A DNA stretch of 64,000 nucleotides from Meandrina meandrites (GCA_963693305.1 OY855915.1:14727840-14791839), one strand, 5' to 3'; counted from the stretch's first letter, positions 11,544 through 23,707 are shown. A program made the numbers and translations. The notes: generated from the letters alone by a model not told the origin.

Positions 11544-12848
11544 TTTCAAGTAAGCTTTTATCTCGACCAATTTTTGTCGTAGGCTTTTTCCTTGCAGATA
11601 AGGTTTTTGATTAACATACCGGCCTAGTGAAAGTGGAAACTCTTCTTTTTTACCAATCAGAGCTCGCATAGTATCTCGTTTTTAAAATGTTGTAACCCTC
11701 GATAAGTTCCCTTTTTTATTTTTTTTAAAGCTAAGATCTCATTCCGTGGAATTCAGATAGAGGAATTCCATTTAAGTTTTTCTACTGAAATTAAAGCCAT
11801 GGTCACAGCCCAAAAAGTAGGTCCCGGAACCCTCCCCTGGATACGCCCCTGCCTGTTATTTACCGGGAGAAACAATGAAATGAAATCAGAAGTAGAGGTT
11901 GAAAATTACGAGTTCAGTGATATCTCAACAACATATCACATGTTTCAGTTGCAGAATTTTAAAGGGATTTATTATGTCCATTATTTTATAGCCCTATTGT
12001 TAGCTCTTGTTGTAGGGCCACCCTTCAGGAATTTAGCATTGAACATAGAATGAAACTTACGTCGGCTACTGATATAGGTATTTCTTTTTTTACGAGTCTA
12101 TAGACCTTGTCATAAAGATAGCAAAGTGAAGAACTCGACCAATGTTTTACCAGCACTGACCTCGTAGTAGTTTAATAACATAATTGAGTTATGACAAAGA
12201 TTACAAATCTTTTTTATTTATGGCAAGACTGGAATTTATGCAACAAGTGTTTTCATGAACAGGCTAATTACTAATACCACCATCACCTGGAATCCCATAA
12301 ATCTTTTTGCACACGGCCGAACCAAGACAATCTGAAATTGTGACCTTGAATTAATTGGCTTGAATTATCTGCAATGCTTAACTCAATTTTGAAAGACAAA
12401 ATCATGTGCACATGACCTCACGGATGATACATATCGTTGCTTTATTAAAAAATTTTTGGGCCTGTTTTTAGCCTGTGCTGTAAAACCACTATAATCTTGA
12501 GAATTGCATTGTTGCAGCGGCAAAATAACCAAAGTAGGATAAGTTTGGGAAATTCTCTTTTTGACAGGTGAATGACATTTTGACATACTAGCATAATACT
12601 TATCATTGCATTTACAGTGGTGCTCTTGTAACACAGGCCACCACACTATTTTGTTCAGTATTTATGGACATCTTTTTAACAACTTTCTCACACCTGGCAA
12701 ATCTAAAATTATGAAAGAAATGTGAGGTGGAGCTGTCGATTAACTGACAGGTTACATGGTGCTCGATATTTTCACAAAACCTAAATTCATGCATTTTGAT
12801 TAGCTTATTAAACCACAAACTTAGGATGGTGGCTAGAGTTAGTCATGC
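11544..12848. other. non-coding interval, nothing recognised
   Basis: An 87-codon minus-strand frame (12646-12383) has several cysteines but no family I recognise. No TIR pair or splice-bounded exon seen. Confidence 0.4.
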
Positions 12849-12853
12849 ATGAC

Positions 12854-13466
12854 CAGGGTTCAAAATAGCAGCCGGCTGTCGGCGGTAGCCGGCACTTTCA
12901 CCACACTTGCCGGCTACTTTTCACCGAAGATATAGTAAATATCATGCCTTGATCGGCCAACTGAAATCAAAGTTGCTGTAAGTTGAAGGAAACATTTTAT
13001 ATCAGACTCACTGGAAGTGCGACTCACTGGTGGCTAATGCGACCAAAATTTCATCTTTGGCGACTAAAACTTCTGGTTTTGCGGTTTAGTGGCCAATGTG
13101 GCAACTTCATTTCTGTGTTAAGATGAATAACGGGCCGCCCCACCTTCTCAGGTATTGTGTCCCTCCAGAAAATTATATTGGAAGATCTTATTTACTTCTC
13201 AAACATTCAAAATAAGAAAAGAAGTCAAATTGCTCCAATCCATTCTTTTGCTTTGCCGTAAAATATTTTCAGTTCGGAAAACTAAAATGGCCGAGTGTAT
13301 TTGAAATCGCCCCAGAATGCATTGCAAGCCTATGGGTACGTCATGTATGCATATGGTTGTGTCCCTTGAAAACGCATGGCTCTAGATCTAGCCGGGAAAA
13401 AAATGAGCCTTGAAAAAAAAAAGCCGACATATTCAAGCTAAAAACGAAATTTTATTTTGAACCCTG
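12854..13466. mobile_element. 613-bp TIR element with 5-bp TSD ATGAC
   Basis: The ends are CAGGGTTCAAAATA and its reverse complement, with ATGAC directly repeated at 12849-12853 and 13467-13471. No transposase is encoded, so this is a non-autonomous element. The left part has several GCCGGC-type motifs. Inside is a 'ggcgacta' segment also found in the element at 26255. A CAG-starting TIR with a short duplication fits hAT-related families that make 5-bp duplications (inference). Confidence 0.8.
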
Positions 13467-13471
13467 ATGAC

Positions 13472-14093
13472 TGTGACTGGGTTCTTATAACAAAGATGAA
13501 ATGTTCTGTCACTCTTTTGTCTCTTACATCAAGATCCAACAAAACTATTCGCAGACAATACAGTGACCTGTGGTTCATTTAGTAAAAAAAGTAATGACTT
13601 TTTCTTCAGCCTTTGAGGTTGGGGTAATTTGAATAAGCTGTTGTAAATGCAGAACAATCAAAACAATTTCAGACATCCTCAGTTCACCCGGTACATAAAT
13701 ACATCTATGCAGAGTTGATAATATCTATGAAAGAAGTACTTATAAAATTAAAAAATCTACAAAATAAATACTGGTCATTTTTCATCACCGTCACTAAACT
13801 TGGACATCCTTTTTGCATTTGCAACTAAACTGCCAAACATAGGCAAACACCATCAACAACCTTTGTCGACTGAACTTGATGATCCCCACACAGGCCTTTA
13901 ATCGAGCCAATAGAGTAAAACTTCCATGTCTAGTAAATTACCATCATCAAAGGTATTCTCTTTTGGTTATTCTTTTTACTGGATGGACCACTGCCAGCCA
14001 TATTAACAAAAGCACGGTCTTTGCAACATCCATTCAAACTGCTGCAGCTATTGTCTGTCAAATAAAAATGATTTTATTAATACACTCAGTGAT
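13472..14093. other. non-coding interval, nothing recognised
   Basis: Short open frames only. No conserved peptide or terminal repeat recognised. Confidence 0.4.
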
Positions 14094-14098
14094 GTAAC

Positions 14099-14233
14099 CA
14101 GTGGAAGATCCAGACCTCCAGGTAAGGAGGGGCCTGCTTGACAATGAATGTTGAATTCTGTCAGAGTTAACTCTGATTCTGCAGACTAATTCCGGCACTT
14201 CAAAGAAAGGCCCCTACCCTGGATCTACCACTG
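14099..14233. mobile_element. 135-bp MITE with 5-bp TSD GTAAC
   Basis: The left end CAGTGGAAGATCCAG and the right end, read inward as CAGTGGTAGATCCAG, match at 14 of 15 positions. GTAAC is repeated at 14094-14098 and 14234-14238. Too short to encode a protein. Confidence 0.85.
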
Positions 14234-14695
14234 GTAACATGTTATTAAACACTGATCAAACTGCATTGGGGATTAAGGATTTTTTATTTTATACAACTTT
14301 TCAAAACAAAGTAAAGTAGTTTATAGTGGGGTGAATGAGTAGTTGCTTGGTTTATTGCCTACACAGGGATATAAAGCAATGCATTAAAGTGGTACTACAA
14401 TCAATTGTTCCTACATGTACATGAAATAAACTCTCCCTAAGCTAAAATTAAAGCCTTAAAATTATAGCAGGGAAGAAAAGGAATTAAAAATAAGATTTCA
14501 AACTGGCTAATTTATTCAGGTTCTGCGAAGATATTTTTTGAAAGAATTAGCCCAAAGTTGTTATAGTAAATTGGTTTGCACTCTTCCTCTTAGTATTGCT
14601 GGAGTATTTTATTTGTGTACCAGAAAAATAAATAAATTAATAGTCCTTAAAAGTTAACTAGACATGAAAGCTGATAAGTAAGGGTTAATACTCAC

Positions 14696-14779
14696 CATCC
14701 CTAGTCCCCTCTCTACTAAAGCTTTCTTTGGTTTTGGTCTGCTTTCCCTCATCCAACCCTTGATCCTCATCCATTACCA
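14696..14779 (-). CDS. 84-nt internal coding exon, unknown gene
   Basis: On the minus strand a strong acceptor (TTTCTGTTTTAG) precedes 84 nt open in one frame, followed by a consensus donor GTGAGT. The peptide is highly charged (VMDEDQGLDEGKQTKTKE and onward). The length is a multiple of three. I could not link it to other exons on this strand between 13.5 and 20.5 kb. It may belong to a gene whose other exons are short or outside recognition. Confidence 0.4.
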
Positions 14780-14991
14780 CTAAAACAGAAATGTGATGAA
14801 TCATTATAAGTTGTACATGTACCTATCAGTAAATGCCAACAAGCTTAACAGTCATGTTTTGGATAAGAACAGTTAATGAGGAATCAATAAAAGGTTTTTG
14901 ATAGAAATTTAATATTTGCTTGAATTGTCCAAAATACAGGTATGGCAAATTGTACTTTAAGTAATTTTGAGAAGAACGTGCTGTTTCTTAA

Positions 14992-15237
14992 GTCTGGTTC
15001 TCATATGCCTGGGATACTGTTCTCATAAAATATCTTTATCGCCAGCGCTCCAGAAAAACTGCCAAAGTGCCTGCGAAGTTGAACTCAAGTCAACTTTGCA
15101 GGCATGCCGGCAATAAAGTTAAAAGACCAGGGATGAACTTTGTTGCTTTTGGCGTATGTTCTCATATGCGGGAACAGTATCCCAGGCAGTACTGGTGGCT
15201 ATGCCGCCAGTAGGTCAGTGGCATATGAGAACCAGGC
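14992..15237. mobile_element. 246-bp MITE with CTGGTTCTCATATG ends
   Basis: Terminal inverted repeats of 18 bp (17 matches) with GTCTGGTTCTCATATGCC on the left. A second inverted pair lies inside ('gggatactgttctcat' against 'gggaacagtatccc'). No clear target-site duplication. Non-coding. Confidence 0.75.
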
Positions 15238-15385
15238 ATAGGTATTAAGCACAAGTTTCTTATTGTAGGTGTTCATGATAATGACATGGATTTATAAGGT
15301 TTAGCAGTTTGATTAAGACTTTTAATCAATGCAGAATTTAAAAATATGTCACTAAAGTGAACCATAAAATTATGAGGATTGAATT

Positions 15386-15995
15386 CAGGGCTCGAAAATT
15401 TTTCTGAAGTCCTTATAGCCATGGGCTAGCTGGTATTGCTACTTTACTAGCCCAGAGCCTGAGAGCTCTAGCCCTCTTTCAGTTCAGTTGTTGCTTTCTT
15501 TTGATTTGTGTTACATTTGCATTCTGCAAGCTTTGTGCTCCCGCAAACGCTGATGACTCTTCAATGGATCAACGCAAAAATTTGATGTACCACTGAACAA
15601 AAGGCTGGATTTGTCCGCTAAAGATGGAAATTCGCGACAAGTTTGGTTAAACATTACACCCTTTTCCTCAACACGGCACCCATGGCCATTTTGTTTTCCA
15701 CTGTGGAAGAAACAAACGTTTTCGCTGTGTATCATGCTTCTTGTTTTTGGTCTGAATCTCATCTGCAGCAGCTGGCCCATTGGCATTCTGCTTACGCTGA
15801 TCTCCAGCAACACCATTTCCTTTCTTTTCCAGTGTGTATTTCAATGCAGATCTTGCCAGTCAATTCAACAACTGGGCTTTTAAGTGGCTTGCTAGCCCAC
15901 TGGGCTAGGAAAGTACTTTATTCACTAGCCAAAAGAACATTTTCGCTAGCCCCGGGAGTCGGGCTAGCGGATTTTAGCGTATTTTTCGAGCCCTG
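15386..15995. mobile_element. 610-bp TIR element with 5-bp TSD GAATT
   Basis: The ends are CAGGGCTCGAAAAT and its near-perfect inverse (one extra A). GAATT is repeated at 15381-15385 and 15996-16000. The subterminal regions on both sides contain many GGGCTAG/CTAGCCC motifs. Long open frames inside it on both strands (such as 15643-16038) cross the element end and are not genes. Same structural class as the elements at 12854, 14099 and 26255. Confidence 0.8.
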
Positions 15996-16136
15996 GAATT
16001 ATTTCATGTTCCCTTTTTCAAGGGATCAGAAAAACTAACTAGTCTTAATGCACAGTAAAGACATGACTGTCCCATTTGGTTACAACAGGTGAACTTTAAA
16101 ATATTTTTGAACAAACTGGGATAGCTAGATTTCAAG

Positions 16137-16550
16137 TTAATTGGCCATGTTCTAAACGAGCAGGGGACTGGGTACGAACATATTTTTTCTTGGTACGAAC
16201 ATTCAAAATCGATTGAATTAAAAATGGGGTACGTCATCTGAAAGAGCATCCAAAAATTAGTAAATTTACCAAATTTGATGGTTATTGGTTTAAACGCAAA
16301 GGCATGGTACACTTTTAAAATAAGAGAGCTTAGTATGGATTGGAGGACGCCTGTCCCTCCAATGCATCCTAAGTGTATCATGCCTTTGGGTTTAAACCAA
16401 TAACGGTCAAATTTGGTGAATTTACTAATTTTTGGATGCTCTTTCACATGACGTGCCCCATTTTTCAATTCAATCGATATTGAATGTTTGTACCAAAGAG
16501 AAAATATGTTTGTACCCAGTCCCCTGTTCGTTTAGAACATGGCTAATTGA
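16137..16550. mobile_element. 414-bp foldback element
   Basis: The left half (TTAATTGGCCATGTTCTAAA onward) is the approximate reverse complement of the right half along most of its length, leaving only a short central spacer around 16325-16360. Arms of about 180 bp make a large potential hairpin. The 154-codon minus frame spanning it is a by-product. Confidence 0.8.
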
Positions 16551-16589
16551 ATCTGAAAATCAAAATTGCTAAAATTAAAGACACACGAG

Positions 16590-16692
16590 TAGTCTCCTTC
16601 GAAGCCATTGTTTCGGCTCGTCATACAATGACCCCTCCCTGGGGGAGGGAGCGTTGCATGTCGAGCCCAAACAATGGCTGCAAAGGAGACTA
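16590..16692. mobile_element. 103-bp hairpin MITE (TAGTCTCC ends)
   Basis: Inverted ends TAGTCTCCTTCGAAGCCATT against AATGGCTGCAAAGGAGACTA, with a second inverted pair (CTCCC/GGGAG) at the centre. No evident target-site duplication. Compact foldback elements with GGAGACTA ends are common in anthozoan DNA, which is a recollection rather than a search result. Confidence 0.65.
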
Positions 16693-19300
16693 AACACATG
16701 AGTGGAAGGCTTAGATTATAGTCTTATATGCAAATTTGCCATGACATAAAACTCAATTCCCAGGCGAAAACATGAAGAGAAAGGAAACCAAAATGGTAGA
16801 CAAGTTAACATTACATTTGCAAAAAGAAAAAATCATACACATGCAATCATATCATAAGAATGACTTTGACTGTTTTAGATAGAATACATAATGCACAAGT
16901 TTGTAAACTAAAAGCTGTTCATCATTACCAGTAATTAAAAGGGAAATTTAAAATAAAAACTAATTTAATCAGAAACAACTGCAAAAGTATCTTATCAAGA
17001 CCTACAAAACATTGCTTTGCAACAAACAGCTTAAAGGATGCCAGACAATAACAGCACTTTGATTGTGTCACATGAGAAACCTGCCATTGTCTATAATCTT
17101 TTTTTATGCCATCTAAAATCCAGATTTTTCACAGTGAATTGAAATCCAGCTTTATCCACACCAATCTGGGGTTTCATTTATCTCTTTGACCTTTAAAAAC
17201 AATTCATGGTTACATCTGGCTGTTATATGTTTAGTGTATTTGTAAGTAATTTTTCTCATGAAATTAGTAGCCTGTGAATGCCAGGACTCTGAGTAGTTCA
17301 TCTGGCTCCTTGGCAGTACTAAATACAGTCAAACTTAACAAAGAAACACTTTTGCAAGGATCCTCTTAGTTTAAATAATTTATAAGTCGTGCCAAAGATA
17401 TCCACTGGATTGAAGTGCTGGTCAAAGTTAGTCACCACTGCATTACACCATCACAGAGGCCAACCTTTATGAACTAAAATGTTTTCGTTTTCTCTACCAG
17501 ACTGGCTCTGTAGTGCTAGTCAGGATGCTAATAAAAGCAGAAGCTTCAAAGCCATAGAGACCTAAGAAAAAATACTCCAGAAAAAACTACAGACTAATAG
17601 TAAGAGGTTATAGATTTCAATGCCTCAATGCCAGAATAAAATTCCAGGACTTTCCAGGATTTCTGGATCATACACACCAAGATTGTACATTGCTTATTAA
17701 ATGTGTTGGAAAGCTTAAGAAAAAAAATAACCTTATGGTATTCAGTAATCCCAAACTGCTTGGTGATTCCTTTGTACTGTATTGCACACACTTATGCAGC
17801 TATTTCATACTATCACTATATACTAGTGGTACCTATCGGTAGAAGTGCCAACGAGTACAACAAGAGAGAAGGGTTGTGAGGATAATAAATTTATTGTAAA
17901 TGTTTGACTAAAAGTACACTTTATGATGTGGGTGTGATCAATGTACATTGCATGTACATGTATTCGTTGCGGAATGTTTGTGGAATAAACTGATGCGATT
18001 TGGTGAAGGTCTAATGAAGGAGTTCTAAAATGATACTAAAGTAGTGAGAAACCTTGTGAAATCCATGTAATTTGAGGGTTGCAAGCCATTGCAGTTCTAT
18101 GCCGCTATTTTAGAAAGGTGTCAGCTGTTTTTTAAGTCCAATAGACCTTAAATCAGAGTGGCTGTGAGCCACTGAAACTCGGAAAATATATAGGCTTTGT
18201 TTACTTCATATATAGTAACACAAATAAAGGCTGCATTTTACCCAACCCCCTAGCCGCTTCACAAGACTAATTGATTACTAAATTTAATATTAAAGACTCT
18301 CTGTCGACTGCGAGTGTTTGTTATTGTTTTGATTCTGGCGCTGAAGAAAATCGTTTGAAAATCAAAAAGATTTAGGGCATTCGCAGCCTAAAATAAAATA
18401 TACCGGTAGAAACAGGTATAAAGTGTTTACTTTCGAGGTCATCCAGCTAAGAAATACTTTATTTTGAAATTATGACGTCGCGTCATGGGGGCGCAAGCTA
18501 CAATTACAATTACAAGCTCCTGTCGCCATACGCGTCATTGGTCGTCATTTGAAACAACTCAATAAAATAAATTTCCTTTTTATTTGCTTTTAGAAGCACA
18601 TATACAGTACTTAGTGCTCTTAAAATACAAGATGTAGAACTAGAGCAATGAACATTTCGTGGCGATTTCCATACCGCGGTTTGGAATTCCTGCGGAGATT
18701 GTTTCGATAAAGCGGTCACGTACAGATTCTAAATGCTTTCAGTTCGATCTTTTTTCAGTCTGAAAGATTGCCATTACTAGCGAGTAGGGGAAAAATGAAG
18801 CAAAGAACGCACTTTTCATCGAAATAAAAATTTCAAATAATCTCAATAAAGCTTACTTGGTACTGGAAGAATCTACTGGCAATGCGAAGGGAAATAATTC
18901 TGCAGCGATTCAGTGTCACTCAGCTCAATACTGCAACAAACGTGGGCAGTTTTCACTTTGCCTGTATCCGAGGTCATCTTCTTTGTTTCTCCATTGATTC
19001 TGGGCAGATTTTCTTGAATAAATCTTTTCGGAAGAGCCTCTCGTTACAGTCTAGGCCTTACGTAGGCGATTCTTGGCACCCGCCATGCATGGCTAAAAGC
19101 ATATCGCGTACCGGCCGTTGTTTAGCTTCTCACACATGTGAGTTTGCGGATCACGTATGGACGCCATGAATCATGCATCGTGCACATGCTGAACAAATAA
19201 GTAGCGCGCTGATTGGCCACAACTATGACAAATTGTGCACATGCTGAACAGTTTCTGCTCAACAGATTGGCTAAAAACATCAGACATTGTGTCGTCACGA
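16693..19300. other. 2.6-kb non-coding interval
   Basis: No recognisable coding exon, terminal repeat pair or tandem array. Open frames are 95 codons or shorter and lack domain signatures. It may be intron or intergenic sequence of a minus-strand gene whose exon is seen at 14696. Confidence 0.35.
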
Positions 19301-19302
19301 TC

Positions 19303-19345
19303 TACCTTACATTACATTACCTTACATTACATTACTTACATTCCT
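19303..19345. repeat. TTACA microsatellite
   Basis: Imperfect run of 'ttacattacattacc' pentamers. Confidence 0.7.
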
Positions 19346-19416
19346 ACATTTTGGAGCGTTTGTGAGATTTTTTCCGCACATACAAATCTTCTCACGGCTC
19401 TATAATCTGCCGCCTC

Positions 19417-19448
19417 GTCAGGCCTTCTGGTCTTCCAGAAGGCCTGAC
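19417..19448. other. perfect 14-bp stem, 4-nt loop hairpin
   Basis: GTCAGGCCTTCTGG, TCTT, then the exact inverse CCAGAAGGCCTGAC. It is isolated rather than part of a visible TIR element. Confidence 0.8.
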
Positions 19449-19534
19449 TCGTTGGCAACAAACAGCAATTATGAAAAGAACGAGTCAGTAAAAAAATTGT
19501 ATGCCGAATTAATGTATGGGGCTGTGCGGAAATC

Positions 19535-19815
19535 TTGCCAATTTTATTGGCCCATCAGGCCAGAGCTTATTCCAGTTTCCATAGCATGAAGCGACTGGGA
19601 GTATTTCTACTCCCCCCTGGATGAAATGCTAGTCCATTGCAGGGTTACCCCCAGCAGTAAATTTGCTGGTACCCATTCATACACCAGGGTGGAGAGAGGC
19701 ACTATGAGAGTAAAGTGTCTTGCCCAAGAACACAATGCAGTGCTAGCCAGGGCTCAAACCCGGACTGCCTGACCCGGAATCCAGCGCACTAACCATTGGG
19801 CCACGTGCACTGCAC
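19535..19815 (-). mobile_element. tRNA-type SINE
   Basis: On the minus strand, TGGCCCAATGGTTAG (19803-19789) is a pol III A box and GGTTTGAGCC (19760-19751) is a B box at tRNA-like spacing, so the head derives from a tRNA gene. Downstream comes a segment with GGGTAACCCTGCAATGGACT and 'ctcccagtcgcttcatgcta', the kind of conserved body found in widespread invertebrate SINEs. The 3' limit near 19535 is approximate and no poly-A tail or flanking duplication was identified. Confidence 0.6.
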
Positions 19816-19819
19816 CTCC

Positions 19820-21007
19820 CTTTGCAAGTGTGGTAACCTATCTTTTTTGTTTTATTTTTGGGATGGAACATAATGTAGGGACTTGCTTCAAGCTTACTTT
19901 GTTAAATTAAAATCAAAAGAAATCATGAACAAAAGTGATAGAGACAAAGATATATAAGACAAAATAAAGGCTATAAAGGCCAAACTATCACAAGAATGGT
20001 AAGTTTCATTTCTTGACATCCTGTATATATGTGTAGCAAATTTTCATGAGCTGTAACCAAATTTCAATCCTCACAATACTGCACTTTACTTAGTGTTTCT
20101 TCATGCCCCTGATAAAGGCAAGTGATTCTACCAGTTCTACGCAAATATTTAATAACCAGATCGATAATACAAAAACGAAGCACAACAGTGTGGACTATGA
20201 AACCAGTGCCGGCTTAGTTCATGCCGCTTGAAAGCGACACGATAAAACAATACTTTGATTAAGCTTATAATCTTCAGAAGTCGAAATGGCTTCGTAGACT
20301 TGAAACAATATTATGCAATACAATACACTTCACAAAGCTTCTTACCAGCAATATTATTAATAAGGCTTCGAAGGCAGCTGTAAATGTGTCCGGAAGATGC
20401 AGAAATATCCCATAAAAAGACAAAAACACGCTCACTAAATCACAAAATGTGCTCCACGCAGCCTCAACATCCCATCCCCTGGTAAAATAATCTCAGAAGA
20501 CACGATTGCCACGCATTTTCATTGGTAGAAACTACAACACATACCATTGGTCGAGAGGTGTTAGACATGTTCGCCAGCCAAGACAAAACTGCAACGCTGA
20601 ACGCTAAGCAACGCTACACTTCTCCAGGTTCTTCTCATACAGCCTCGTCCCCAGGCGTCGCTCCCTGGTCGCGGGGGCGTTATGGGATTGGTAATTCGCG
20701 GATCGCTTGGCGTTGTGGGACTGTTGCGAACGAGAATGGGGACGCGTTGCAGATTGCAGCTTTTGTTAAGTTTCTTGGCAAAAATGTTCGGTTAGCGATT
20801 TCTTGTCAAAAGCCATTTTCGCGCTTGTATCAACGTCATATGGCAACGAATCATCGCTGGAAGGTACGTGGAAATTACAATTGTCTTCTCCGTGTTCACT
20901 TGGGCGAATGTTAGCCCTTACGATTCAACAATAAGAATGGCGGGAATCCTGACAGACGACTGATCATGAAAAAGAAAACCCTGCGTTCAGGGCGGCAAGA
21001 TCTAGCA
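19820..21007. other. upstream region, nothing recognised
   Basis: A 130-codon plus-strand frame at 20522-20914 has no recognisable domain. I treat it as chance open frame in the GC-richer 5' flank of the gene that starts at 21008. Confidence 0.35.
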
Positions 21008-21059
21008 ATGGCGGATGGAGATCCTCTGCCGGCATTAGAAGACTTTCTCTTAGATGACG
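21008..21059 (+). CDS. exon 1 of the five-exon gene
   Basis: Starts at ATG in good context (agcaATGG), encodes MADGDPLPALEDFLLDDG and ends at a consensus donor (G then GTGAGT) in phase 1. The next acceptor supplies the two bases needed to complete a glycine codon. The implied intron is only 50 nt. Confidence 0.5.
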
Positions 21060-21109
21060 GTGAGTAAATATAAAACTTTAACCGCAGATGGTGAGATGTG
21101 ATCTAACAG

Positions 21110-21286
21110 GGTGTGAATTATCTGGCGCTGAGCTCGAAAATAGGCAAGAAAACTTGCAAGCCAAACTTCACGAGGGTTTTATTGAGTCTACTGGCAAACA
21201 GGTTCTACAAGCAGTTGTTCTTAACTTCCTCAATCTTGAGAAACATGAAAAAAGTCTTTGAAGAAGGGTTGTTAAGGGGGCAAATA
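21110..21286 (+). pseudogene. exon 2 of the five-exon gene
   Basis: After acceptor 'gatctaacag' the frame reads CELSGAELENRQENLQAKL and continues through NFLNLEKHEK. It then needs removal of one A from the A6 run at about 21248-21253 to go on as VFEEGLLRGQI up to a GTATCC donor in phase 0. Amphipathic and helical in character. Confidence 0.45.
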
Positions 21287-21789
21287 GTATCCTTTTATTA
21301 ATCTCATTATGAATTTTTTTATGCTTTTGATAATTATGCAGATGTTTTCAATGCATTACATTCTTTTAAATATCAAATTCATTGTATGTTGGTTTTTGGA
21401 TCAGGCTGAGAGGGGGAGAAACCTGAAAATGTGATGGCATATATGTTAAGATCACTCTATTACTTGTTCCCAAATATTTTTGTTCTATCTTAAGTAAACA
21501 ATACTTTTGAATCTTTTTGAAAAAGCAATGCACAGTACAGTGAAATAAATTAATAAAATATTACACCCAAGAAAACTAGTTGATTTAACTTAAAACTGTA
21601 AACCGTTTTTACAACATTTTATGCATGAGCAAAACCTCATCCCACATGTGACATAAATAAATTGATTGAATGATTGATTAACCTGAACTTAAACTTAAAC
21701 CTAGTACCTCTAGATCTACAATCGTGGACAAAACTCTTGAGACACTTTACCAAATTTCCACTTATTCAGGGTTCCATAACTGATGTTTT

Positions 21790-21901
21790 CAACCCCCCTC
21801 CCCCATTTCAATGTTGTCAATGTTGTTACGTGGTCAAAACAAAGTCGGGTGAATTGCAAACCCCAGGAAACAACATTGAGCGGGGGGGGGGGGGAGGGGG
21901 T
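21790..21901. repeat. small foldback with poly-C/poly-G ends
   Basis: CCCCCCTCCCCC followed by ATTTCAATGTTG on the left is mirrored by CAACATTGAGC and a G13-A-G5 run on the right. Lies in intron 2 of the surrounding gene. The poly-G run is likely to be length-variable. Confidence 0.65.
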
Positions 21902-22015
21902 AAATATTATTTACCTGCTTGTAAGCCAAGACATTCGCGAAAAATGTATGATATTTGTTTGTTTCAACTACTTTTGTCCATGATTGTAGCTTTTAAAGAT
22001 TCTTTGTGTCTACAG

Positions 22016-22802
22016 GTCTGTGTATGGAACAGGTGCTTTGAAGTTGGAGAATTCTTAGAACATGTTTCAAGATTAAACATTGTTCTGACCTTAACCCTGT
22101 TGAAGCTCTGTATACACAAACATTTTGATGAAACCTTCAATGGTACACATCCAGGATAACACTGTGACAGTGAATGAACATGTAGACAGAATGCAAAGGC
22201 AAATAGCTGATTGTGAGTGGCGTATGGGAGAAATATGGTCAAAACTTATGACAGCCTTAGAAGAACAAGATAATGACAATACAGCATTGCAACTTGCTTT
22301 AAAAGTTTAAGACTGAAGAACAGAACAGAGACAAGTATATCAAGGCACTGGTAACACTCTATCAGAATCAGATAACCAACATCCAAGTACGTGAGGAAAG
22401 TCTGACAGATATGCAGAAACAACTAATTGGTACTGAGATGAAAAAACTTGAAGAATGTGCTAATAGGGGTTACAGAGCTGGAAAGTTTTCCACTGATACA
22501 GACATACCTTATGATATATTTCAAGGATTTCTGGAAGAAATTCAAGAGAAATGCCCACTGGTGATGTCTGCCATTGAGAGTCTTGTGGTATCAAATACTA
22601 CGCACTGGAATGCTAACAAAACAGAACATTACAAGAAGTTGTGTGCCAGTCAGTCTTTGGCCATTCTCTTGAATATTAGAAATTCAAGAGCTGTGAATGA
22701 CTTTGTGTTTTTGTTTGGAATCCTTTGTATTTCATATAGTGCAGGCAAACAAATGATCAACACGGTGTCTAAACTTGGTCTCAGTGTACAGTGGGACACC
22801 CT
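22016..22802 (+). pseudogene. exon 3 of the five-exon gene
   Basis: Acceptor 'tttgtgtctacag', then VCVWNRCFEVGEFLEHVSRL. Three indels between about 22090 and 22141 disrupt the frame. It resumes with HIQDNTVTVNEHVDRMQRQI and a heptad-like helical stretch (CEWRMGEIWSKL). One extra A at 22301-22304 shifts it again. The rest (22306-22802) is open without interruption and ends SVQWDTL at donor GTAAGT in phase 2. No cofactor-binding or catalytic signature is recognised. Confidence 0.5.
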
Positions 22803-23707
22803 GTAAGTACATGTACATGTATCTTTACATGATGTATGTGGATACAAAATATAATATTATTATAAGGTGGTTTTAAGTGTAATCTTACATATACTTATAT
22901 GAAGTGTATTCATTGAACTTAGAAGAACCTGTTTAGTTTGATAGTGCCTTTAAATTGGTTCATACTTTAGTGTGCACTGTAAAGTTATGGTGGCGGGACT
23001 TTGGGGAGCACAAAAGAAGTGTAAGAATTGCTTGAGGCAATATATAGGTGAGAGCAACTCTAGCTTCATGAGTGCTCTCCATCCAAACTTCCCACCTTCA
23101 GCACAACTTGATAGTGTACATCTAAAAGCATGAACCAATTGTTTTATAATATTACCAGTGGAAATGTGCATCAAAACCCATGATAAAAAATCCTGGCAAA
23201 GTGATTTGATCATGCTATCTTGCACCATCGGATTATGGTGGACACTTATGTATACTGAATTTAATTGCACGGCTCTGCTTATAGCTATGTTATGAGGTTC
23301 GTTAATGGGCAAACCCACCTGCTGTAGCCCGGATCTTCACTAACATGAAAATGCCCTTTTAAATATGATTTTAATTTGCATTTGGTTGACGCTGATGCTT
23401 TGGAAGTATAACCTTTATATGAATATCCAACTTCTGCACATGTTTATTCTATTAAATGGTTCTTTAACGTTTTTGACAATGCAATTATTTATTTACTATT
23501 TACTTTGCTTAGCCCCTGAAGTTATTATGCCCCCTTGTAAAGTCCCCATTTCAGGCTTATGTCCTCTTCCTCTATTATTAAAGCTCCACTTGTGTTTCAA
23601 ATGTGTGAACTTTAACATCACATGTTGTCTGTTTCATGTTACATGTCATCTTAAAACATCTATTTGTTTAAACTAATACATGATGTACATGTGTATTTTG
23701 TGCACAG

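Noticed and set aside
15643..16038. 131-codon plus-strand frame
   Set aside because: Runs through the 610-bp TIR element and out of its right end. Not a gene.
16004..16468. 154-codon minus-strand frame
   Set aside because: Lies across the foldback element, so its length reflects the inverted arms. No protein-like motif.
18340..18365. CTGAAGA followed by TTTGAAAA as another hammerhead
   Set aside because: Stem II would be only A-T pairs and there is no GUH triplet or stem I partner.
19740..19815. Functional tRNA gene
   Set aside because: A and B boxes are present, but the sequence does not fold into a cloverleaf with an acceptor stem and continues into a SINE body.
20522..20914. 130-codon plus-strand frame
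   Set aside because: No recognisable domain, atypical composition and no splice signals.
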